From Clostridium cylindrosporum DSM 605 (lineage in GTDB: Bacteria > Bacillota > Clostridia > Clostridiales > Caloramatoraceae): DNA of 64,000 nt. The notes under the pieces were generated by a model. It ran no database searches and had not been told where the DNA came from. It worked only from the letters and a program-made list of their open reading frames with translations. Of this stretch, positions 35,642 through 44,843 are shown one piece after another. The position numbers were made by a program, and so were the translations under genes. The stretch is taken from the NCBI RefSeq assembly GCF_001047375.1, contig NZ_LFVU01000026.1, positions 62,001-126,000 of the forward strand, written 5' to 3'. Each line of letters opens with the position of its first letter. Position 1 is the stretch's first letter.

Positions 35642-36677
35642 TATGATAGGAATTGACCACAGCAAGGCTAGTATAGAATTTAGAGAGAAGTTTGCATTTA
35701 CCAAATCAAAGGTAGTACTTGCATTAAATGACATAAGAAATAAATTCCCTGTTAGCGGATGTGTAATTATATCAACTTGTAACCGTACAGAAATATGGTT
35801 TAGTAAATTTTTAGGTGATGATGAGGACATTTATAAAGTAATAGGAGAAATCTATGATATGGATGAATCACTTTATAGAGAATTCTTTACTGTGAGACAC
35901 GGAAATGAAGCAGTAAAACATCTATTTGAACTTTCATGTGGGTTAAAGTCAAAGATAATAGGAGAGGATCAGATTTTAACTCAGGTTAAAGAAAGTGCAT
36001 CAATTTCAAGGGAAGAGGGAACAATAGACACTGTTTTAGAAAAGTTATTTCAAATGGCAATAACCTCAGCAAAGAGGGTAAAGACAAATGTTAGACTAAC
36101 ACCTGTTGATACTTCGGTTGCAACTAAGGTTTTAGACTTACTTAAAGTTAAATACACTTCACTTAAAGAAGTTAAATGCCTAGTTATAGGCAATGGCGAA
36201 GTAGGAAGACTTACAGCAAAGACATTAGTAGATGCAGGTTGCAGTGTTTCTATGACTCTTCGCCAGTATAAAAGGGGGGTAGTTCAAGTACCCGAAGGGT
36301 GTAGAATTATTCAATATGATGACAGAATAGATTATGTCAACGAATCAGATGTAGTTATAAGTGGTACTTTAAGTCCACATTATACTTTAATCTATGATGA
36401 TGTAAAGGCAGTAATTGATGATAGAAAAAGGCTGTTTATAGACCTTGCAATACCACGTGATATAGACACTAAAATAAAGGACTTAGAAGGCGTAGAGCTT
36501 TATGATATAGATTCACTAAGCGAAAATGAAAATAGTACAAATGAGGTTCTTGAGGCTCAGATAATTAAAGTAGAGTCAATACTTAATAAATATATAAATG
36601 AATTTAAAGAGTTTTATTACAATAGAGAAATAAGAAGAGTCAAATTCGAAATGAAAAAGAAATCAGAGGTGAACTAA
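35631..36677 (+). CDS. hemA: Glutamyl-tRNA reductase, C-terminally short
   Basis: The 348-residue protein has the catalytic segment VIISTCNRTEIW (active Cys), GLKSKIIGEDQILTQVK and the NADPH domain VIGNGEVGRLTAKTLVDAG. It reduces glutamyl-tRNA to glutamate-1-semialdehyde, the first committed step to tetrapyrroles. Length is below the usual 400 or more. The chain stops soon after the spinal helix (FKEFYYNREIRRVKFEMK), so most of the C-terminal dimerisation domain is missing. TTG 35631 best restores the first beta strand (KVSMIGIDHSKA); ATG 35643 is an alternative. The stop overlaps the cbiH start, so the short end seems native. Confidence 0.92.
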   Translation: MKVSMIGIDHSKASIEFREKFAFTKSKVVLALNDIRNKFPVSGCVIISTCNRTEIWFSKFLGDDEDIYKVIGEIYDMDESLYREFFTVRHGNEAVKHLFELSCGLKSKIIGEDQILTQVKESASISREEGTIDTVLEKLFQMAITSAKRVKTNVRLTPVDTSVATKVLDLLKVKYTSLKEVKCLVIGNGEVGRLTAKTLVDAGCSVSMTLRQYKRGVVQVPEGCRIIQYDDRIDYVNESDVVISGTLSPHYTLIYDDVKAVIDDRKRLFIDLAIPRDIDTKIKDLEGVELYDIDSLSENENSTNEVLEAQIIKVESILNKYINEFKEFYYNREIRRVKFEMKKKSEVN

Positions 36678-37405
36678 TGAAAGTATATGTTGTAGGACTA
36701 GGACCAGGAGGGTTCAACGAGATAACACCAAGGGCAATGGCCGCTATGGAGGAAAGTGACGTTATAGCTGGATACAGCGTTTATATAGACCTTATAAAGG
36801 ATAAATTTTCACACAAGACACTACTTACAACTCCTATGAAAAGGGAAGTTGATAGATGTCATATGGCACTTGAGGAAGCGGTAAAGGGAAAAACTGTTTC
36901 TATGGTTTGTAGTGGAGATGCTGGAGTATATGGAATGGCAGGACTTATATATGAAGTATCACAGCAGTATGATCCAGTTGAAATAGAGGTTATAAGTGGT
37001 ATAACAGCAGCATGTAGTGGTGCAGCTATACTTGGAGCGCCACTTATTCATGACTTTGCAGTAATTAGTTTAAGTGATCTTTTAACTCCACTTGAACTAA
37101 TTAAGAAAAGATTAGAAGCTGCAGCAATGGCTGACTTCGTTATTTGTTTATATAACCCATCAAGTAAAAAGCGTTTTGATTACCTTATGAAGGCATGTGA
37201 CATAATCGTACGCTATAGAAGTGCTAATACTCCATGTGGAATAGTTAGAAACATAGGCCGCGAAGGTGAAGAGTACAAGGTTATGACGCTTAAGGAACTT
37301 AGAAACACTGAAGTAGATATGTTTACAACTGTTTTCATAGGTAATTCAAAGACTAAGGTTATTTCTGGAAAAATGGTAACTCCAAGGGGTTATAAGGATG
37401 TATAA
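36677..37405 (+). CDS. cbiH: Cobalt-precorrin-3B C17-methyltransferase CbiH
   Basis: The 242-residue methylase begins VYVVGLGPGGFNEITPRAM and contains VIAGYSVYIDLIK, SGDAGVYGMAGLIYE and ICLYNPSSKKR, the CbiH/CobJ signature. It methylates C17 and contracts the ring. TAATG overlap with hemA; the end overlaps cbiJ by 8 nt. Confidence 0.96.
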   Translation: MKVYVVGLGPGGFNEITPRAMAAMEESDVIAGYSVYIDLIKDKFSHKTLLTTPMKREVDRCHMALEEAVKGKTVSMVCSGDAGVYGMAGLIYEVSQQYDPVEIEVISGITAACSGAAILGAPLIHDFAVISLSDLLTPLELIKKRLEAAAMADFVICLYNPSSKKRFDYLMKACDIIVRYRSANTPCGIVRNIGREGEEYKVMTLKELRNTEVDMFTTVFIGNSKTKVISGKMVTPRGYKDV

Positions 37406-38615
37406 AATCCTCATTTTTGGTGGAACTACCGAGGGGAGAATTCTTACAGAAAGACTCTCTAGGTACAATATAGATATTACTGTCTCAGTTGCAACTGAAA
37501 CTGGACGTGATGTACTTCCTAAAGGGGATAATATAAAGTGCCTAGTTAATAGACTAACTAGAGAAGAAATGGCAAAACTTATAGGTAGTGGATTTAACTT
37601 AGTTATAGATGCCACCCACCCCTATGCAAGTGAAGTTACAGAGAATATATTAGCTGCATCTAAGGAATCTAATGTAGAGTATATAAGACTTCTAAGGAAG
37701 GAAGAAAAGGTAGCTAGCTGTATATATGTAAAAAGCATAGATGAAGCTATAGATTACCTAAATACTGTAGATGGAAACATTCTGCTTACTACAGGAAGTC
37801 GTGACCTTCATGAATTTATAAAGGTTAATAATTATGAAACTAGAGTTTTTGCAAGGGTTCTTCCAACTGTAGATGTTATGGAAAAATGCTATAGCATAGG
37901 GCTTAAGGCTAAAAACATAATAGCTATGCAGGGGCCATTTACTTTGGAGCTTAATTCTGCAATCTTAGCTCAGATTAATGCAAAGTATATGGTGACTAAG
38001 GAATCAGGCGATGTTGGTGGATTCCAGGAGAAGGTAGATGCAGCATTAAAGTCAATGGCACAATTAATAGTTATAGGTAGACCCCTTAAGGAGATTGGCT
38101 ATAGCTTAGAGGAAATTGAACAAAGAATACTAAGCCACTTAAAGCTTGATTACAAGAAAGAGGATATTAAAAGATATTTTCCACTATTCGTTGATTTAGA
38201 AGATAAATTGGTTAAGGTTTTTGGAGGGGGAAATATAGCTCTTAGACGTATAAAAACCCTACTTAACTTTAACTGCAAAGTAGAGGTTATAGCACCTAAA
38301 GTGCTTGATGAGATAAAGACTTTAGAAATTGAAGGTAAGATAAAGTTAACTCTTGAAACCTACAATGAAGGTGATTGCAAGGGTTCAGATATAGTACTTG
38401 CCCTAACAGACAATAGGGAAGTAAACCATAGAATATATAGTGAATGCACAGAGCTAAATATTCTATGCAATATAGGAGATAAGAAGGAAGAATGTAGTTT
38501 CTATTTTCCTGGAGTTGTAATTAAAGATAATGTTGTAGTTGGTGTAACTGCAAGTGGATTAAACCACAGTGAAGCAAAAAAGGTAACGCGGATTGTTCGA
38601 GATATATTTAATTAG
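37398..38615 (+). CDS. cbiJ: Fusion: cobalt-precorrin-6A reductase (CbiJ) + precorrin-2 dehydrogenase (SirC/Met8-like)
   Basis: The 405-residue fusion has two parts. Residues 1 to about 250 are CbiJ: ILIFGGTTEGRILTERL, VIDATHPYASEVTENI, TTGSRDLHEF and MVTKESGDVGGFQEKVDAA. Residues from about 258 start again as a precorrin-2 dehydrogenase (FPLFVDLEDKLVKVFGGGNI, VLALTDNREVNHRIY, ILCNIGDKKEECSFYFPGVV). The C-terminal half should oxidise precorrin-2 to sirohydrochlorin, the substrate of CbiX; the N-terminal half reduces cobalt-precorrin-6A. The junction lies near base 38165, without any frameshift. Confidence 0.92.
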   Translation: MYKILIFGGTTEGRILTERLSRYNIDITVSVATETGRDVLPKGDNIKCLVNRLTREEMAKLIGSGFNLVIDATHPYASEVTENILAASKESNVEYIRLLRKEEKVASCIYVKSIDEAIDYLNTVDGNILLTTGSRDLHEFIKVNNYETRVFARVLPTVDVMEKCYSIGLKAKNIIAMQGPFTLELNSAILAQINAKYMVTKESGDVGGFQEKVDAALKSMAQLIVIGRPLKEIGYSLEEIEQRILSHLKLDYKKEDIKRYFPLFVDLEDKLVKVFGGGNIALRRIKTLLNFNCKVEVIAPKVLDEIKTLEIEGKIKLTLETYNEGDCKGSDIVLALTDNREVNHRIYSECTELNILCNIGDKKEECSFYFPGVVIKDNVVVGVTASGLNHSEAKKVTRIVRDIFN

Positions 38616-38633
38616 TGAAGGGGTGATTTTTCT

Positions 38634-39518
38634 ATGGCTAGAAGAAAGATAGTAGTTGGAAGTCGTGAAAGTAAATTAGCGGTTCTTCAAACAAGAATAG
38701 TAATGGATTCAATTAAGAGACACAATCCTGATATTGAACTAGAACTTATAACAATGAAAACAACAGGTGACAAGATACTAGACAGAACCCTTGATAAGGT
38801 AGGGGGAAAGGGTCTATTTGTCAAGGAACTTGATATGGCATTAATGGAGGGAAGAATAGATTTATCTGTTCATAGTCTAAAGGATATGCCAATGGAAACT
38901 CCAGGGCAGCTTCCACTTGTTGCCCTATCTGAAAGAGAAGACCCAAGGGACGTTCTTATATATCCCTTTGGAGAAGAGGAATTAGATAAGAGTAAGTGTA
39001 TTGGAACTTCTAGCTTTAGAAGAAAACTTCTACTTAGAAACCTTTACCCAGATGTAGGGGTTGATTGGATAAGAGGAAATCTTCAAACACGCCTTTCAAA
39101 GCTTGACTCTGGTCAGTTTTCAGCTATTGTTCTTGCAGCAGCGGGAATTAAAAGATTAGGACTTGAACATAGAATTGGTAGATTCTTTTCAACAGATGAA
39201 GTTATACCACCTGCAGGTCAAGGAGTACTTGCTGTTCAAGGAAGAGCGGGAGAGGATTATTCATTCCTTGAAAATGTAAATAACAAAATAGCAAACTACA
39301 CATCAGATGCTGAAAGAAGCTTTGTAAGAACACTTAATGGAGGATGTAGTTCTCCAGTTGCAGCATATGCTATTGTTCATGGAAATGAAATAAAGCTAAG
39401 GGGGCTTTATTATAATGAGGAAACTGAGCAGTACACAATAGGTGAAACAGTAGGCGATGTGAAAGATGGTATTAAACTTGGGGAAGAGCTTGCACTTAAG
39501 CTTAGAAAAGAGGGATAG
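38634..39518 (+). CDS. hemC: Hydroxymethylbilane synthase
   Basis: The 294-residue protein has VGSRESKLAVLQTRIV, GDKILD, GGKGLFVKELDMALMEG and VHSLKDMP, plus the dipyrromethane-cofactor cysteine in LNGGCSSPVAAYA. It polymerises four porphobilinogens. The ribosome site AAGGGGTG precedes ATG 38634. Confidence 0.97.
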   Translation: MARRKIVVGSRESKLAVLQTRIVMDSIKRHNPDIELELITMKTTGDKILDRTLDKVGGKGLFVKELDMALMEGRIDLSVHSLKDMPMETPGQLPLVALSEREDPRDVLIYPFGEEELDKSKCIGTSSFRRKLLLRNLYPDVGVDWIRGNLQTRLSKLDSGQFSAIVLAAAGIKRLGLEHRIGRFFSTDEVIPPAGQGVLAVQGRAGEDYSFLENVNNKIANYTSDAERSFVRTLNGGCSSPVAAYAIVHGNEIKLRGLYYNEETEQYTIGETVGDVKDGIKLGEELALKLRKEG

Positions 39519-39520
39519 TC

Positions 39521-40999
39521 ATGGGAAAAGGAAAGGTATGGCTTGTTGGAGCAGGACCATCTGATGTAGGATTATTCACCTTAAAGGGACGTGAAGTATT
39601 AGAGAAGGCAGATGTTGTTGTATATGATAAGTTAGTTGGTGGAGGGATATTAAGCCTTATTCCAAATGAGACAGAGCTTATATATGTAGGAAAGACATCG
39701 GGAAATCATCCAGTGCCTCAAGACAGAATAAACGAAATATTACTTGAAGAAGCACTTAAAGGAAAGAATGTAGCAAGGCTTAAAGGGGGAGACCCATTTC
39801 TATTTGGTAGAGGTGGAGAGGAACTTGAACTTCTAGTTGAACATGGAATTGAGTTTGAGATAGTACCAGGTATAACTTCAGCTATATCAGTTCCAGCATA
39901 TGCAGGAATCCCAGTAACCCATAGAGACTTTACCTCATCGCTACATATTATAACTGGGCATACTAAAAAGGAAAGTGCTCCTAGCATTGACTTTGAATCA
40001 CTTGTTAAGTTAAATGGGACACTGGTATTTTTAATGGGTGTTTCCTCACTTGAAGTTATATGTAAGGGACTAATTGATGCAGGAATGGATAAAACTACAC
40101 CTGCTGCAATAATAGAAAGTGGAACAACATCAAGACAAAGAAAGGTTGTTTCAACTGTTGAGTATTTATCAAGTGAGGCAAGGGATGCAAAGATAAAAAC
40201 CCCAGGTCTTATAATAGTAGGAAAGGTTGCTCAGCTTTCAGATAAGTTTAGCTGGGCAGAGAAAAGACCTCTAGCAGGTACTAAGGTACTAGTTACTAGA
40301 CCTAAGAGCCTTGCATCTAGACTTTCTAAGAAGCTTTATGATAATGGTGCAGAGGTTATAGAACTTCCTACTATAGAAACTAAGGCTATAGAGGATAATA
40401 GTCTTCTTTTAGGGGAAATTAAAAATATAAAGGACTATGGATGGATTGTGTTTACAAGTCCAACTGGAGTTAATGTATTCTTTGAGTCTCTTAAAGTGAA
40501 TTCTATAGATATTAGAAGCCTACTTGGAGTTAAGTTTGCAGCTGTAGGAAGTGCAACAGCCAAGGCCATTGAGGATAGAGGAATTATAGTGGACTTTATT
40601 CCGTCAATGTTTAATGGAAAGGTACTAGCTATAGAACTATCACCTAAGGTAAATGGCGAGAAGGTTATGATTCCAAGGGCAAAGGACGGTACACTTGATA
40701 TTGTAGAAGAGTTTAAGAAAGCTAACATAGATTACAGAGACATTCCTATATATGAGACGATTATTAAGGAAACTGAGGTTGATAATATAGAAGACTTTGA
40801 TTATGTAGCATTTACAAGTGCTAGTACAGTTAAGGGCTTTGTAAATTCAGTTAAGACAGACTATTCGAGGCTAAAGGCTATATGTATAGGAGAGAGTACT
40901 GAAGGAGAAGCTAAGAAGTACTCTATGGAAACCTTTGTAGCAAAGAGGGCTACACTTGATTCCATGGTTGAACTTTTGATTGAATTGAGAGGTAATTAA
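39521..40999 (+). CDS. cobA-hemD: Fusion: uroporphyrinogen-III C-methyltransferase (CobA) + uroporphyrinogen-III synthase (HemD)
   Basis: The 492-residue bifunctional enzyme starts with CobA/SUMT (residues 1-240: VWLVGAGPSDVGLFTLKG, ARLKGGDPFLFGRGGEELE, VPGITSAISVPAYAGIPVTH). From about residue 250 it is HemD (RPLAGTKVLVTRPKSLASRL, WIVFTSPTGVNVFFE, AFTSASTVKGFV). HemD cyclises hydroxymethylbilane, and CobA methylates the product twice to precorrin-2. The fusion is common in clostridia. Confidence 0.96.
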   Translation: MGKGKVWLVGAGPSDVGLFTLKGREVLEKADVVVYDKLVGGGILSLIPNETELIYVGKTSGNHPVPQDRINEILLEEALKGKNVARLKGGDPFLFGRGGEELELLVEHGIEFEIVPGITSAISVPAYAGIPVTHRDFTSSLHIITGHTKKESAPSIDFESLVKLNGTLVFLMGVSSLEVICKGLIDAGMDKTTPAAIIESGTTSRQRKVVSTVEYLSSEARDAKIKTPGLIIVGKVAQLSDKFSWAEKRPLAGTKVLVTRPKSLASRLSKKLYDNGAEVIELPTIETKAIEDNSLLLGEIKNIKDYGWIVFTSPTGVNVFFESLKVNSIDIRSLLGVKFAAVGSATAKAIEDRGIIVDFIPSMFNGKVLAIELSPKVNGEKVMIPRAKDGTLDIVEEFKKANIDYRDIPIYETIIKETEVDNIEDFDYVAFTSASTVKGFVNSVKTDYSRLKAICIGESTEGEAKKYSMETFVAKRATLDSMVELLIELRGN

Positions 41000-41000
41000 A

Positions 41001-41984
41001 ATGGATTTAATAAATAGACCAAGAAGACTTAGAGATCGTGATATTCTAAGGGACATGGTTAGAGAAACTAGAATATCAAAATCATCATTAATATACCCAA
41101 TTTTCATTAAAGAGGGCAAGGGAATTATAGAGGATATATCTTCAATGGAGGGACAAAAAAGATATAGCATAGACATGCTAGGTCATGCCCTTGAGGATAT
41201 TTCAAAAAGCGGAGTTAATAAGGTTTTATTATTTGGAATACCAGAGCATAAGGATGAAGTTGGAAGTGGTGCATACGCTGAGGATGGAATCATCCAAAAA
41301 GCACTAAGATATGCTAAGGAAAAGTATCCGAACCTTTTCTACATCACAGATGTATGCCTTTGTGAATATACATCACATGGTCACTGTGGAATGCTAAATG
41401 GACATAGAATTGATAACGATACAACTCTACCACTACTTGCGAAAACAGCTCTTTCACATGTAGAGGCAGGTGCAGATATGGTTGCACCATCTGATATGAT
41501 GGACGGAAGAATAGGAGCTATAAGACATGAGCTTGATAAAAATGGATTCCATGGAACTCCTATAATGTCATACTCAGTTAAGTATGCATCAGCTTTCTAC
41601 GGACCATTCCGTGAAGCTGCAGGGTCAGCTCCATCATTTGGTGATAGAAAAACATATCAAATGGACTACCATAACAAGAAGGAAGGCTTAAAACAAGCAG
41701 CACTTGATATAAATCAAGGAGCAGACATTATAATGGTTAAGCCTGCACTATCATACCTAGATGTTATTAATGAAGTATCAAGTAACTTTAATGTTCCAGT
41801 TGCTGCATATAGCGTTAGTGGAGAATACTCTATGATTAAGGCAGCGGCTAAGGCTGGATATATAGATGAAATGTCAATTGTATGTGAAAGTGCAACAAGC
41901 ATTTTTAGAGCAGGGGCAAATATTCTAATGACATACTATGCAAAGGAACTTGCAAAATACATTGACGAAGGGAGAATAGGCTAA
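41001..41984 (+). CDS. hemB: Porphobilinogen synthase (5-aminolevulinate dehydratase)
   Basis: The 327-residue protein has ITDVCLCEYTSHGHCG (metal-binding Cys cluster), a Schiff-base Lys in MSYSVKYASAFYGPFREAAG and IMVKPALSYLDVI with the second Lys. It condenses two aminolevulinates. The zinc-type Cys motif suggests a zinc enzyme. It overlaps hemL by one base. Confidence 0.97.
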   Translation: MDLINRPRRLRDRDILRDMVRETRISKSSLIYPIFIKEGKGIIEDISSMEGQKRYSIDMLGHALEDISKSGVNKVLLFGIPEHKDEVGSGAYAEDGIIQKALRYAKEKYPNLFYITDVCLCEYTSHGHCGMLNGHRIDNDTTLPLLAKTALSHVEAGADMVAPSDMMDGRIGAIRHELDKNGFHGTPIMSYSVKYASAFYGPFREAAGSAPSFGDRKTYQMDYHNKKEGLKQAALDINQGADIIMVKPALSYLDVINEVSSNFNVPVAAYSVSGEYSMIKAAAKAGYIDEMSIVCESATSIFRAGANILMTYYAKELAKYIDEGRIG

Positions 41985-43270
41985 TGACAATTTCAGAAAA
42001 CTTAAATATAGAGGCACAAAAGTATATACCAGGAGGGGTTAACAGCCCAGTTAGAGCATTTAGATCAGTTGGAAGTACTCCAAGATTTATGAAAAGTGCA
42101 GATGGAGCATATCTAATTGATGAAGACGGAAACAAATATCTTGATTTTATAGGTTCATGGGGACCAATGATTCTAGGACATAATCACCCAGATGTTCGAG
42201 AGGCAGTAATCGATGCAGCAGCAAGTGGATTAAGCTTTGGTGCAGCAACAAAGATAGAAGTTGAAATGGCAAAGCTTATATGTGAAGTTGTTCCTTCAGT
42301 TGAACTAGTTAGAATGGTTAACTCAGGAACAGAGGCTGTTATGAGTGCCCTTAGAGTAGCGAGAGGTCATACAGGAAGAGACAAGATAATTAAGTTTGAA
42401 GGATGTTACCACGGACATAGCGATTCAATGCTTGTAAAGGCAGGTTCAGGGGCACTAACAACAGGAGTTCCTGATAGTGCAGGGGTACCAGAAGGATGTG
42501 CAAAGGATACATTAACTGCTATATACAATGATATTAATAGTGTTGAGAGACTATTTGAAGAAAACAAAGGCGAGATTGCAGCTATAATTATAGAGCCTGT
42601 TGTTGCTAACATGGGAGTTGTACTACCTAAGGATAATTTCCTACAAAAGCTTCGTGATATATGCACTGAAAACGGTGCACTACTTATATTTGATGAGGTT
42701 ATAACTGGATTTAGACTAGGAATAGATGGAGCTCAAGGATATTTTAACGTAAAGCCGGATCTAACTATATTCGGTAAGATTATAGGTGGCGGAATGCCTG
42801 TTGGAGCATATGGTGGAAAGAGAGAAATAATGGAAAACGTAGCTCCACTAGGAAAGGTATATCAAGCTGGGACACTAAGTGGTAACCCAATAGCAATGGC
42901 AGCTGGTATTACTCAACTAAGAACTCTTAGAGACAACCCTAAGATATATGAGCATATAAGAAGTCTTGGAAACAGATTAGCTACTGGAATAGAAGATATA
43001 ATAAAGAAGCATAACTTAAAGTGCAGCGTTAATAACCTTGAATCTTTATGTTGTTTCTTCTTTAGCCCAGAAAAAATAGAAGACTATAATGGTGCTAAAA
43101 CATCAGATACAGCAGCATATGCTAAGTACTTTAACTTTATGTTAAACAAGGGAATATATCTAGCACCTGCACAATTTGAAGCTATGTTTATATCAAATGC
43201 ACATACAGAAAAGGATATAGACTTTACATTAGAATGCATAGAAGAATACTTTACTAAAGGAGATATGTAA
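41984..43270 (+). CDS. hemL: Glutamate-1-semialdehyde 2,1-aminomutase
   Basis: The 428-residue class III aminotransferase-fold protein has YIPGGVNSPVRAFRSVG, FIGSWGPMILGHNHP, LIFDEVITGFRLG and the PLP-lysine segment IFGKIIGGGMPVGAYGG. Together with hemA it makes 5-aminolevulinate from glutamyl-tRNA. Confidence 0.96.
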   Translation: MTISENLNIEAQKYIPGGVNSPVRAFRSVGSTPRFMKSADGAYLIDEDGNKYLDFIGSWGPMILGHNHPDVREAVIDAAASGLSFGAATKIEVEMAKLICEVVPSVELVRMVNSGTEAVMSALRVARGHTGRDKIIKFEGCYHGHSDSMLVKAGSGALTTGVPDSAGVPEGCAKDTLTAIYNDINSVERLFEENKGEIAAIIIEPVVANMGVVLPKDNFLQKLRDICTENGALLIFDEVITGFRLGIDGAQGYFNVKPDLTIFGKIIGGGMPVGAYGGKREIMENVAPLGKVYQAGTLSGNPIAMAAGITQLRTLRDNPKIYEHIRSLGNRLATGIEDIIKKHNLKCSVNNLESLCCFFFSPEKIEDYNGAKTSDTAAYAKYFNFMLNKGIYLAPAQFEAMFISNAHTEKDIDFTLECIEEYFTKGDM

Positions 43271-43271
43271 G

Positions 43272-43634
43272 ATGACAGGAGTACTATTATTAGCACACGG
43301 TAGCCGTGAAGAAGATACAATGATAACAATGGAAAAGATAACATCTGAGGTAAAGAACCAACTAGGACTAGAACTTGTTGAATGTGCTTACCTACAGTTT
43401 TGTGATGTTAACCTAGAAAAGGGGCTAGAGATCCTAATTTCTAAGGGAGCAAAGGATATAAAGGTTATACCATACTTCCTATTCCAAGGAGTACATATTA
43501 AAGAAGATATTCCAGCAGAGCTTGAAGAATTTAAGAAGAATCATGCAGATGTAAGTATAACATTTGGAGATACTCTAGGAAGTGACAAGCGTCTTGCTAT
43601 GATAGTTGCAGATAGAGTTAGAGAGATTCTATAG
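43272..43634 (+). CDS. cbiX: Sirohydrochlorin cobaltochelatase, short form CbiX
   Basis: The 120-residue protein has LLLAHGSREEDT (active His) and VIPYFLFQGVHIKEDIP (second His), the CbiX-small signature. It acts as a homodimer and inserts cobalt into sirohydrochlorin at the start of the anaerobic route. No cbiK is present, so this is the chelatase of the operon. Confidence 0.93.
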   Translation: MTGVLLLAHGSREEDTMITMEKITSEVKNQLGLELVECAYLQFCDVNLEKGLEILISKGAKDIKVIPYFLFQGVHIKEDIPAELEEFKKNHADVSITFGDTLGSDKRLAMIVADRVREIL

Positions 43635-43637
43635 TTT

Positions 43638-44843
43638 ATGAAGATATACATTGTAGGAATAGGAACAGGAAATAAAGATTTAATGACAGGTGAAGCTTTA
43701 AAGGTAGTTGAGTCAAGTGACCTACTAATTGGAGCTAGCAGAATGCTTGAAGCATTTAGTTACCTTGAAACTCCTAAGATTAATTCCTATTTAAGTAAAG
43801 AAATAAAGGGCATACTTGAGAATAATAAAGAAGCTAAAAAGGTTTCAATTATAGTATCAGGTGATGTTGGATTCTTTAGTGCTACAAAGAAATTACTACT
43901 AGAACTTGAGGGTTATGATGTAGAGCTTATTCCAGGAATAAGCTCTATAGTGTATTTTGCATCGAAGCTTAAGGCAAACTGGGATGATATGAAGATAATC
44001 AGTCTTCATGGAAGAGATGAGAGCATTATAGCAAGTATTATGAAAAATGCTAAAACATTTATATTAACAGGTGGCAAAAATAAGGTTAATAGTATATGTA
44101 AGTCCTTTGTAGATGCAGGTCTTGATAATATAGTTGTAAGTGTTGGAGAAAATCTATCCTATGACAATGAAAAAATAACAACAGGTATACCAAGTAGGCT
44201 TCAAGGACTTGAATTTGACGACTTAAGTGTAATGCTAGTTGAGAATAAAAGTCCTATTAATAAGTTTAATTCATTTGGTATAGCAGATGAAGAGTTTGCT
44301 AGAGGAGATGTTCCAATGACAAAGTCAGAGGTTCGAAGTATAGTAATGTCTAAGCTTAGACTTCAAGAAAATGACATAGCCTATGACGTTGGAGCTGGAA
44401 CAGGTTCAGTATCAATTGAAATGGCACTTGCAGCAAGTGAAGTTTATGCGATTGAGAGAAATCCTAAGGGGATAGAACTTATTAATGAAAATAGGGAAAA
44501 GTTCAATGCATATAACCTAAAAGCAATAGAGGGACTTGCCCCAGACTCACTCCTTGATTTACCTGCACCTGATAAGGTATTTATAGGTGGCTCAGGAAAG
44601 AAGTTAGATGAGATAATAGAGCTTTGTCTTAAGAAAAATCCTAGGGTTCGAATAGTTGTAACTGCAATTGCCCTGGAAACTGTGGCACAGACTATTGAAT
44701 GCTTTAAAAAGTTCAATATTAAAAACTCTGAAATAGTTCAAGTTAATATCTCTAAGGCAAGAAGCGTTGCAAACTACAACATGATGATAGGTCAAAACCC
44801 TATTTATATATTTAGTGGAGATGGTAGTGTAGATGAAAAGTAG
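43638..44843 (+). CDS. cbiET: Fusion: cobalt-precorrin-7 C5-methyltransferase (CbiE) + C15-methyltransferase/decarboxylase (CbiT)
   Basis: The 401-residue protein begins with CbiE (IYIVGIGTGNKDLMTGEA, IIVSGDVGFFSATKKL, IPGISSIVYFASKL). From about residue 215 it is CbiT, with the Rossmann methylase motif DVGAGTGSVSIEMALAA and VFIGGSGKKLDEI. It resembles CobL in carrying both activities. The last 11 nt overlap cbiA. Confidence 0.94.
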   Translation: MKIYIVGIGTGNKDLMTGEALKVVESSDLLIGASRMLEAFSYLETPKINSYLSKEIKGILENNKEAKKVSIIVSGDVGFFSATKKLLLELEGYDVELIPGISSIVYFASKLKANWDDMKIISLHGRDESIIASIMKNAKTFILTGGKNKVNSICKSFVDAGLDNIVVSVGENLSYDNEKITTGIPSRLQGLEFDDLSVMLVENKSPINKFNSFGIADEEFARGDVPMTKSEVRSIVMSKLRLQENDIAYDVGAGTGSVSIEMALAASEVYAIERNPKGIELINENREKFNAYNLKAIEGLAPDSLLDLPAPDKVFIGGSGKKLDEIIELCLKKNPRVRIVVTAIALETVAQTIECFKKFNIKNSEIVQVNISKARSVANYNMMIGQNPIYIFSGDGSVDEK

